A program made the translations under genes and the position numbers. The notes below the pieces were generated by a model. The model was not told where the DNA came from. It worked only from the letters and a program-made list of their open reading frames with translations, and did no database searches. This document shows, in pieces, positions 63,801-64,000 of a stretch of DNA of 64,000 nucleotides (position 1 is the stretch's first letter; every line of letters begins with the position of its first letter). Source of the DNA: Nomia melanderi (lineage: Eukaryota > Arthropoda > Insecta > Hymenoptera > Halictidae); assembly GCF_051020985.1 (NCBI RefSeq), contig NC_134999.1:37605160-37669159 (forward strand), in the 5' to 3' direction.

Positions 63801-63862
63801 CAGCGGCAGCAATTAGCGCGCAGCCAGGCTCGCGACAGCGAGCTGCTGTTCGAGTTTGTCAT
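5730..63862 (-). CDS. tensin: Tensin (focal-adhesion adaptor; PTP-like, C2, SH2 and PTB domains), 17 coding exons
   Basis: Join (complement): 63671..63862, 63095..63163, 56914..57135, 55977..56140, 55724..55873, 51731..52028, 50769..51006, 22460..22743, 20883..21499, 14505..14718, 13878..14069, 12118..12732, 10787..11133, 8068..8249, 7360..7725, 6533..6815, 5730..5889. The sum is 4593 nt, 1530 residues plus stop, all junctions in phase. Tensins bind integrin beta tails and actin at the cytoplasmic face of adhesions. Visible: PTEN-like phosphatase fold about 123-265, C2 about 267-445, disordered Ser/Pro-rich linker about 446-1230 (contains LDKLLHDMMLTV, polyQ, polyN), SH2 about 1250-1360 (Arg1277 of FVVRDS), PTB about 1385-1520. 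Length and order fit full-length tensins, unlike TNS4, which lacks PTP/C2. In the phosphatase loop Cys is Ala215, so catalysis is not expected. The start is the least certain part. Confidence 0.92.
6037..6498. mobile_element. TTAA MITE, family C (contains a nested family D copy)
   Basis: Left end TTAACCCTTAGCAGTCC, right end GGACCGCAAAGGGTTAG. Interior marks are tcgagtcagactcgac and ttgcaacctctacctg, seen reversed at 50280-50335 and 58740-58836. It fills most of the 643-bp intron between exons 16 and 17; after removing it the intron would be about 180 bp. Confidence 0.78.
6149..6368. mobile_element. TTAA MITE, family D, inserted in family C
   Basis: Ends TTAACACTAGAACTACTGC and GGTAGTTCTAGTGTTAA, with an intact TTAA on both sides; 220 bp. 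Subterminal palindrome cagtcaaaatgactg. Other copies are at 46462-46685 and about 48294-48605. Confidence 0.85.
6533..6815 (-). CDS. tensin: Tensin exon 16: PTB domain, first part
   Basis: Acceptor cgattgttcccag, donor CACTCA/GTAAGC. It codes NVLYLFTMDTESLTGPQAIK, the conserved opening of the tensin PTB domain, then TIVHFKVSSQGITLTDNARK and ISYCGLD, the central strands. This domain binds NPxY motifs of integrin beta tails in the family. No changes from the family pattern were noted. Confidence 0.95.
6883..7344. mobile_element. TTAA MITE, family A, with nested family B
   Basis: Left end TCAACCCTTTGCACTCGACA, right end GCTCGAGTGCAAAGGGTAA; both TTAA copies have one mutation. It fills most of the 544-bp intron between exons 15 and 16. 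Its right edge is about 15 bp from the splice donor of exon 15 (GT at 7359-7358 on the minus strand). Confidence 0.83.
7047..7299. mobile_element. TTAA MITE, family B, nested in family A
   Basis: Ends TTAACCCCTTGGCCTATGAT and GGGCAAGGGGTTAA, TTAA on both sides, about 253 bp. Nearly the same element is at 23163-23407, and a left half is at 49789. The outer A copy resumes directly after the second TTAA. Confidence 0.87.
7360..7725 (-). CDS. tensin: Tensin exon 15: main part of SH2 domain
   Basis: Acceptor atcttttag, donor GTGCAG/GTGAGT. It starts ISMLKDAAPGTFVVRDSNSF: FVVRDS is the FLVRES-type phosphotyrosine pocket, with Arg1277 kept, so pTyr binding is expected. It goes on with FGLALKVATPPPG, VRHFLIEPTSRGVRLKG and SLSALVYQHS, the usual strands and second helix. 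The tail (LLLPEPEAAARALDSPG) links to the PTB domain. Confidence 0.95.
7902..7939. repeat. Perfect 38-bp palindrome in tensin intron 14
   Basis: The half-site gttcgcgaaagccctatct (19 bp) is followed at once by its exact reverse complement. It sits in the 342-bp intron between exons 14 and 15 and would form a 19-bp stem with no loop. A shorter related string (tcgcgaaagccatctagg) occurs near 34405. Role unknown. Confidence 0.9.
8068..8249 (-). CDS. tensin: Tensin exon 14: linker and start of SH2 domain
   Basis: Codes a Ser/Gln-rich stretch (QYYGSRRSSVHSNTEPQE) and then VKFVRDTSRIWYKPNISREQ, the first strand and helix of the tensin SH2 domain. The donor GAGCAAG/GTTCGT is non-standard at +3 and +4. 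The acceptor is taken at the second AG of ttttagag because only this restores the Ser codon split with exon 13; use of the first AG would break the frame. Confidence 0.9.
8608..8685. repeat. Degenerate (TG)n microsatellite
   Basis: About 75 bp of tgtgtg runs broken by ta and cg steps, in intron 13 of tensin. Likely length-polymorphic. Confidence 0.9.
10040..10640. repeat. Tandem array, about 191-bp unit, three copies
   Basis: The phrase ttcaatgaycaat recurs near 10042, 10242, 10433 and 10624. Each unit also carries caaaatcccaacttc and a cccgcattctaca stretch. AT-rich, non-coding, ending about 150 bp upstream of the exon 13 donor region. Confidence 0.88.
10787..11133 (-). CDS. tensin: Tensin exon 13: low-complexity linker with Asn runs
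   Basis: Acceptor aaaatccacag, donor CAGAG/GTAAGG. It codes SHNDSASSWTERSVSPGSVV, then SYNLNNNNNLNNVEV and GGNNNNNVGG, followed by RTIYIEERRDVSKESG. Predicted disordered; the Asn runs come from mixed aac/aat codons. It ends in phase 2. No domain was recognised; membership rests on phase and position. Confidence 0.88.
11423..11669. mobile_element. TTAA MITE, family A
   Basis: Ends TTAACCCCTTGCACTCGGAA and TCTCTCGAGTGCAAAGGGTTAA, TTAA intact both sides, 247 bp. It lies inside the 984-bp intron between exons 12 and 13, the rest of which shows nothing recognisable. Confidence 0.86.
12118..12732 (-). CDS. tensin: Tensin exon 12: disordered linker with polyGln tract
   Basis: Acceptor ttgcttttcag, donor ACCCAG/GTTTGT, both phase 0, 205 codons. 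It codes SPPTSPRSGLAATQPLG, a polyQ run of ten (residues about 936-945) after LLREHR, then Ser/Thr-rich sequence including LVSLIQSLADISPVRSPPS and SPNQSPKAWQSCTQ. Several SP sites could be kinase targets (inference). The Gln run is a nearly pure CAG repeat. The frame is open across the whole exon. Confidence 0.9.
12541..12567 (-). repeat. Coding CAG trinucleotide repeat
   Basis: Plus strand shows about nine ctg units, which read as CAG/Gln codons in tensin exon 12. Likely to vary in length among individuals. Confidence 0.92.
12733..13877. other. Tensin intron between exons 11 and 12
   Basis: 1.15 kb, moderately GC-rich, without open frames of coding character, inverted-repeat elements or arrays that I can see. 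Confidence 0.55.
13878..14069 (-). CDS. tensin: Tensin exon 11: linker
   Basis: Acceptor gttaaacacag, donor AGTCAG/GTAAGT, phase 0 at both ends, 64 codons. It codes TQARPVPYTSAPASPLLPQR, SSSRKYNGTAGTGTLG, and then a basic Tyr-rich end, FMSVKRAYEYRKYGDSQ. No domain; the Tyr cluster could be a phosphorylation site (inference). Confidence 0.88.
14505..14718 (-). CDS. tensin: Tensin exon 10: linker with SWLRQQQ segment
   Basis: Acceptor ggtgtcggcag, donor TGGACAG/GTGGGA. It starts by completing a Gly codon and codes LSWLRQQQLKLAARRDERN, then RVIGELRSLQRGRLRHDGY and an acidic DDDDETWAPHS. The basic, Gln-rich start is probably helical. The 435-bp intron to exon 11 shows nothing else. Confidence 0.88.
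14990..15555. repeat. Minisatellite-like block (aaattcctaaaactgaaatc units)
   Basis: Short phrases such as ctaaaattctaaatgtc and tccaaattcctaaaac repeat every 45-50 bp. A higher-order unit of about 190 bp (with cacaatattccaaacgtc and ccccaataccctaaac) repeats about three times. Low-G sequence, non-coding. Confidence 0.88.
15805..15860. repeat. (GA)n microsatellite
   Basis: About 55 bp of gaga repeats with a few aa and gg interruptions, in the exon 9-10 intron. Confidence 0.95.
17215..17270. repeat. (CCTCG)n pentamer run
   Basis: About ten cctcg units, some changed to ccgcg, next to a CpG-rich stretch. It creates a spurious long plus-strand frame. Confidence 0.9.
19625..19850. repeat. Degenerate inverted repeat
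   Basis: Two arms around 19640-19700 and 19765-19840 are imperfect reverse complements (both contain a gattatctc/gagataatc core and a tttttc-rich end). About 200 bp, no coding content. Possibly an old palindromic transposon. Confidence 0.55.
20883..21499 (-). CDS. tensin: Tensin exon 9: Tyr/Ser-rich linker
   Basis: Acceptor cttgtgccaacag, donor GTCGATGG/GTAAGC (phase 2), 205 codons. It codes SMPDPPSEDYRADRSEKMYI; a short motif occurs twice, TYSTLKDSYR and SYSTLKNEYR (residues about 575 and 601). Then come IDYIDEDIPYHARQTSQPF, KASVRGAAPVVDFEDILGE and RRPITPLSPNTPDPPPEF. The many Tyr residues in acidic or Ser context are typical of signalling linkers. No globular domain. The long opposite-strand frame here is its antisense shadow. 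Confidence 0.92.
21510..22140. repeat. Tandem array, about 190-bp unit, three to four copies, next to exon 9
   Basis: The phrase gggaagagattctgg recurs at about 21552, 21743 and 21929, with gatgcgaggaggattcaat in each unit and a decayed last copy to about 22140. It begins about 10 bp upstream of the exon 9 acceptor and fills most of the intron between exons 8 and 9. Confidence 0.88.
22460..22743 (-). CDS. tensin: Tensin exon 8: linker with LDKLLHDMMLTV motif
   Basis: Acceptor gaaatttttcag, donor GTCGAG/GTATGC. It starts by completing a Glu codon split with exon 7, 28 kb away. It codes GRETPLSPPPPSSSSVQTSP, SMDSGISSAPPQRPSPPEPE and ends DLDKLLHDMMLTVE. The last segment matches the short conserved motif found after the C2 domain in tensins, which supports the junction across the giant intron. 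Confidence 0.92.
22765..23162. repeat. Tandem array, about 132-bp unit, three copies
   Basis: Units start ttagattccctatttaac at 22765, 22899 and 23031 and are about 98% alike, so the array is young. It begins only 22 bp upstream of exon 8 and ends exactly where the family B element at 23163 starts. Confidence 0.93.
23163..23407. mobile_element. TTAA MITE, family B
   Basis: Ends TTAACCCCTTGGCCTATGAT and TAGGCCAAGGGGTTAA, 245 bp, TTAA on both sides. Close to the nested copy at 7047-7299. Confidence 0.88.
25657..25888. mobile_element. TTAA MITE, family A
   Basis: Ends CTAAACCTTTGCACTCGAGA and CATCCGAGTGCAAAGGGTCAA. Both target copies are mutated, so this is an older copy. The 152-codon plus-strand frame from 25875 starts inside its right end. 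Confidence 0.8.
26702..27133. mobile_element. Half family A element plus long inverted duplication
   Basis: 26702-26835 is the left half of a family A copy (TTAACCCCTTGCACTCGGGA) without a right end. After it, 26836-26985 and 26986-27133 form two inverted arms of about 150 bp. They include a family A copy (26870-27098, TTAA at both ends) and also flanking unique-looking sequence (aaacctaatcacgagatcaa and its complement). The centre lies near 26985, between gacaaagtaattta repeats. Confidence 0.78.
27582..27946. repeat. Tandem duplication, about 182-bp unit
   Basis: The phrase gaaactgttacatggaccac occurs at about 27589 and 27771, followed by the same cctaactgaaagtcctgctc and gttctattat stretches. 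Two copies, few differences. Confidence 0.9.
28436..28806. repeat. Tandem duplication, about 187-bp unit
   Basis: Two copies starting catcaattgtcgccggaaca at about 28436 and 28623, both ending in gtacaaaaacggtaact. Non-coding. Confidence 0.9.
31903..32059. repeat. Inverted repeat, 53-bp arms
   Basis: Arms 31903-31956 and 32006-32059 pair with only two or three mismatches (cgtaattatttaccaattta at the outer ends), around a 50-bp loop. A third, weaker version of one arm follows at about 32120-32175. Confidence 0.85.
32923..33137. mobile_element. TTAA MITE, family E (TIR CACTAGGTTTACGG)
   Basis: Ends TTAACACTAGGTTTACGAAA and CCGTAAACCTAGTGTCAA, 215 bp. Copies at 52174-52391 and 62719-62930. Confidence 0.85.
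33930..34200. repeat. Tandem array, about 102-bp unit, three copies
   Basis: The phrase attcgttctagaattcgaay recurs at about 33932, 34033 and 34134, with ttcaagatgatttcaaatac in each unit. The last copy is cut by a family F element at 34201. Confidence 0.88.
34201..34400. mobile_element. TTAA MITE, family F
   Basis: Ends TTAAACCTTTGAACTCCGTA and TTGCTAAGGGTTAA. Interior mark: ggctccaatattgcaccag. Copies at 37371, 37695 and 56202. The right end is shorter than the left. Confidence 0.78.
36369..36680. repeat. Tandem duplication, about 154-bp unit
   Basis: gtgactacagaatagaa at 36369 and 36523, each followed by ttcaagtgttatcaattttt and gaaatgtttgaagactt. Two copies. Confidence 0.9.
37371..37521. 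mobile_element. TTAA MITE, family F (short copy)
   Basis: TTAACCCTTTGAACTCCGTA on the left, GACAAAGGGTTAA on the right, 151 bp, with the ggctccaatattgcaccag mark. Confidence 0.78.
37695..37924. mobile_element. TTAA MITE, family F
   Basis: TTAACCCTTTCAACTCCGTA on the left, CGGAGTGCTACGGGTTAA on the right, 230 bp, TTAA on both sides. Confidence 0.82.
38417..38444. repeat. (GGC)n trinucleotide run
   Basis: About nine ggc units in a CpG-rich stretch of the 28-kb intron; no exon supported here. Confidence 0.92.
38776..39242. mobile_element. TTAA MITE, family A, with a second family A copy nested inside
   Basis: Outer ends TTAACCCTTTGCACTCGAGA (38776) and TCTCGAGTGCAAAGGGTTAA (39242). The inner copy spans 38853-39086, from ggaccctttgcactcgaaag to ctctcgagtgcaaagggttaa. 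The flanking 38764-39464 is alike to 46381-47003. Confidence 0.83.
40165..40325. mobile_element. Family A remnant without clear ends
   Basis: Carries the family interior (aacaaagctattttat, gatgcattatacaga) and a damaged left end (aaacctttgctttgat) but no right terminal repeat. Confidence 0.6.
42292..42785. repeat. Tandem array, about 173-bp unit, three copies
   Basis: The phrase tgtattctcgaagat recurs at 42292, 42464 and 42638; each unit has ggagactggagaatggaaat and ends in gaagaaaaatctgttta. The arrays keep similar short open frames, but stops differ and no family is recognised. Confidence 0.9.
45350..45583. mobile_element. TTAA MITE, family A (old copy)
   Basis: Left TTAACCCTTAGCACTCCGGA, right CTGGAGTGCAAAGGGTTGC. 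The right TTAA is mutated. 234 bp. Confidence 0.78.
46249..47127. repeat. Dispersed repeat bracketed by 125-bp direct repeats
   Basis: 46249-46373 and 47004-47127 are nearly the same (start cgaaacgtttcctttattaa, end cggcgtaccgtcttgt). Between them, 46381-47003 is alike to 38764-39464, including its family A element and the right flank with ggaagtttggaytctccagg. The direct repeats have no LTR features that I can see. Confidence 0.8.
46393..46839. mobile_element. TTAA MITE, family A, with nested family D
   Basis: Outer ends TTAACCCTTTGCACTCGAGA and TTTTCGAGTGCAAACGGTTAA. Family D sits at 46462-46685 with TTAACGCTAAAACTACCGA and GGTAGTTTTAGTGTTAA ends and intact TTAA on both sides. Confidence 0.84.
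48294..48605. mobile_element. TTAA MITE, family D (expanded, left end decayed)
   Basis: Right end GGTAGTTCTAGTGTTAA with the gttattttgactgg mark; left end near gatactagaagtacc has no intact TTAA. An internal stretch (cattatagtattcaagtc) is duplicated, which explains the greater length. Confidence 0.68.
49789..50335. mobile_element. Composite TTAA element: left half family B, right half family C
   Basis: The left end is TTAACCCCTTGGCCTATTTC (family B). From about 49925 the sequence is family C (atatgacgctctatttg, then ttgcaataaaatag) and ends GACTGCTAAGGGTTAA at 50335. A family A copy is nested at 50008-50248. Confidence 0.72.
50008..50248. mobile_element. TTAA MITE, family A, nested in family C
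   Basis: Ends TTAACCCTTTGCACTCGGAT and CTCTCGAGTGCATAGGGTCAA. The flanks join as gttaccttTAAatggtac, matching the empty site at 58730. Confidence 0.86.
50332..50423. mobile_element. Short TTAA-bounded inverted-repeat element
   Basis: 92 bp from TTAACACGTTGAGTGG to CATTTCAAAGGGTTAA. It shares its left TTAA with the right end of the composite element. Ends pair only weakly, so it may be a deletion derivative. Confidence 0.55.
50769..51006 (-). CDS. tensin: Tensin exon 7: second part of C2 domain
   Basis: Acceptor ttgttcccgcag, donor GATGACG/GTGAGT (phase 1). It codes FHTCVITENVVSFPRSELDV and DDPRCPPDSVVTLYF, matching the last strands of the tensin C2 domain, then a Pro-rich tail and HWDSYTNLEISDD. 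C2 packs on the phosphatase domain and binds membrane in the PTEN family. Confidence 0.94.
51506..51703. mobile_element. TTAA MITE, family G (TIR CCCTTTGCGGACG)
   Basis: Left GTAACCCTTTGCGGACGGAT, right TCGTCCGCTAAGGGTTAA, 198 bp, only copy seen. It lies in the 724-bp intron between exons 6 and 7, its edge about 27 bp from the exon 6 donor. Confidence 0.75.
51731..52028 (-). CDS. tensin: Tensin exon 6: end of PTP-like domain and first part of C2
   Basis: Acceptor ttttgttcgcag, donor TCCCTGCAG/GTGAGG. It codes YIKYFSGLLSGSLRISQSPL, TGCRAFLKVYEGLTPVYTSD and GDILVKCYHRVYSKQSREVM, close to the family pattern through the CYH motif. It ends in phase 0. Confidence 0.95.
52029..55723. other. Tensin intron between exons 5 and 6
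   Basis: 3.7 kb without supported exons. One family E element at 52174-52391; the rest (52400-55700) is mixed AT/GC sequence with short open frames on both strands and no family pattern. A Lys-rich minus-strand frame at 54254-54538 was judged spurious. Confidence 0.6.
52174..52391. mobile_element. TTAA MITE, family E
   Basis: Ends TTAACACTAGGTTCACGGAA and CCGTAAACCTAGTGTTAA, TTAA on both sides, 218 bp, starting 145 bp upstream of exon 6. Confidence 0.88.
55724..55873 (-). CDS. tensin: Tensin exon 5: pseudo-phosphatase loop region
   Basis: Acceptor ttctctgacgcag, donor CATCGAAG/GTAATG. It codes GSKERLGVAVSAYMNYSSIC and DQALDRFAMRRFLDDK, matching tensin/PTEN phosphatase folds just after the P-loop. 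With exon 4 the loop reads H-A-R-G-S-K-E-R: the catalytic Cys is Ala215 while Arg221 remains. An alternative donor at CTGCAG/GTTCCG would drop VPSHR, which tensins keep, so it was not chosen. Confidence 0.94.
55977..56140 (-). CDS. tensin: Tensin exon 4: PTP-like domain, middle
   Basis: Acceptor ttatcattcag, donor CACGCCAG/GTAAGT. It codes IFNLSSPGRPGEPNTREAGW, then LAPSLERLCALCKELDSWL and NRVVVLHA. FNLS, GWP and the LC-LCK-DSWL pattern are typical of tensins. The GRPGEPNTRE segment is shorter and more Gly/Pro-rich than in vertebrate tensins (from memory of the family). Confidence 0.94.
56202..56403. mobile_element. TTAA MITE, family F
   Basis: Left TTAACCCTTTGAACTCTGTA, right TCTGGAGTGCTAAGGGTTAA, 202 bp. 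It lies 62 bp upstream of exon 4, in the 773-bp intron between exons 3 and 4. Confidence 0.83.
56914..57135 (-). CDS. tensin: Tensin exon 3: leader end and start of PTP-like domain
   Basis: Acceptor ttgatttcgcag, donor TATATG/GTGAGC, phase 0 at both ends. It codes a Ser/Ala/Gly leader (IQTSSSATAPARTPGVGAD), then MELRYVTERIIALWYREDV and LLRGKHADNYM. The YVTERIIA and KHxDNY patterns mark the start of the tensin phosphatase-like domain. The internal MMEL could itself be a start in a short isoform. Confidence 0.94.
57645..57695 (-). CDS. Possible alternative first coding exon of tensin (weak)
   Basis: A minus-strand ATG at 57695 opens MPEKIVVRILYAPKYSK, which reads like real protein and stops in phase 0 at AAG/GTTCAC. 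Phase 0 would fit exon 3. Against it: the donor lacks the usual A/G at +3 and G at +5, and no promoter is visible. The frame itself stays open past the donor. Transcript evidence would decide. Confidence 0.25.
58487..58676. mobile_element. TTAA MITE, family A (shortened)
   Basis: Left TTAACCCTTTGCTTTTAACA, right TTTAGAGTGCAAAGGGTTAA, 190 bp. The left terminal repeat is damaged. Its right TTAA is also the left end of the next element. Confidence 0.78.
58673..58836. mobile_element. TTAA MITE, family C (uninterrupted copy)
   Basis: Starts TTAATATGACGCTCTATTTA and ends GACTGCTAAGGGTTAA with the gtcgagtctgactcgac palindrome. It carries an empty TTAA at 58730-58733 that is occupied in two other copies. 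The left end looks truncated. Confidence 0.78.
62238..62260. repeat. (CG)n dinucleotide run
   Basis: About ten cg steps without interruption, in the exon 2-3 intron. Alternating CG of this length can adopt Z-DNA. Confidence 0.93.
62589..63037. mobile_element. TTAA MITE, family A, with nested family E
   Basis: Outer ends TTAACCCTTTGCACTCGAGA and TGTCGAGTGCGAAGGGTTAA. Family E is nested at 62719-62930 (TTAACACTAGGTTTACGGAA to CCGTAAACCTAGTGTTAA) with intact TTAA on both sides. The outer copy ends 57 bp from the exon 2 donor. Confidence 0.86.
63095..63163 (-). CDS. tensin: Tensin exon 2: short leader exon
   Basis: 69 nt, phase 0 at both ends, acceptor tttcttgttgcag, donor CAACAGCAG/GTACAG. It codes HNGGYEAQPKSVNTISRNK and a short Gln run. 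No domain. The splice sites and phase fit exons 1 and 3 and the frame is clean, but without transcript data it could be skipped in some isoforms. Confidence 0.72.
63671..63862 (-). CDS. tensin: Tensin exon 1: start codon and N-terminal leader
   Basis: ATG at 63862 (AAGATG context), with an in-frame TAA upstream. It codes MTNSNSSSLSRAWLRANCCR, CGDPRQDNVNNNMKEE, then ETETLLHRIAFTVWHTALRI, and ends at GAGAGCGAG/GTGCGT in phase 0. The CCRC cluster could be lipidated or bind metal (inference); the later part looks like an amphipathic helix. No domain recognised. Linked to tensin by phase and position only. Confidence 0.68.
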
Positions 63863-64000
63863 CTTTCGAAGGAATCGTCGATGATTTTAAACTCGATCCT
63901 CAAGAGATTCTTGGGGAACTTTTCATCGTGGGAATTGATGGCAGAGAATATTCCTTGATTTTAATGTGTAATTATTCATGGCTTTTCGGAGGACGTCTGT
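63863..64000. other. 5' flank of tensin first coding exon
   Basis: AT-rich. It probably holds 5' untranslated sequence or an intron edge of tensin; no promoter element can be assigned in so short a piece. Confidence 0.45.

Overview
The window looks like insect nuclear DNA, most probably from a hymenopteran and possibly a bee (inference from protein character, mixed base composition and small TTAA-flanked elements; no species can be named). It holds two protein-coding genes, both on the minus strand with GT-AG introns. I found no convincing gene on the plus strand, no RNA gene, no CRISPR array and nothing bacterial or viral. All exon limits were set by eye from splice sites, codon phase and protein family patterns; untranslated ends were not placed.

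1-1319 (minus): the first four coding exons of a secreted M14 zinc carboxypeptidase precursor: signal peptide, an unusual acidic linker, the activation propeptide and the first residues of the peptidase domain. The gene runs off the left edge. 1320-5729 is intergenic DNA and must include the 3' untranslated region of the next gene.

5730-63862 (minus): one 58-kb gene for tensin, the adaptor that links integrin adhesions to actin and to phosphotyrosine signalling. Seventeen coding exons join in phase to a 1530-residue protein. The order is: a novel N-terminal leader (exons 1-2), a PTEN-like phosphatase domain whose catalytic Cys is Ala (exons 3-5), a C2 domain (exons 6-7), a long low-complexity linker (exons 8-13), an SH2 domain with its FLVR Arg (exons 14-15) and a C-terminal PTB domain (exons 16-17). 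A 28-kb intron (22744-50768) separates the phosphatase/C2 half from the linker/SH2/PTB half.

The introns carry most of the unusual content. At least seven families of 90-460 bp inverted-repeat elements sit at TTAA sites and begin TTAACCC or TTAACAC, as expected for non-autonomous piggyBac-type MITEs. Many are nested. One TTAA inside one family is seen empty in one copy and filled by two different families in two others. There are also about nine local tandem arrays with 100-200 bp units in two or three copies, several long inverted repeats, a 38-bp perfect palindrome, and a dispersed repeat bracketed by 125-bp direct repeats. I found no new multi-gene system; the best second looks are the TTAA element record, elements very close to splice donors, the dead phosphatase loop, and a possible alternative tensin start.
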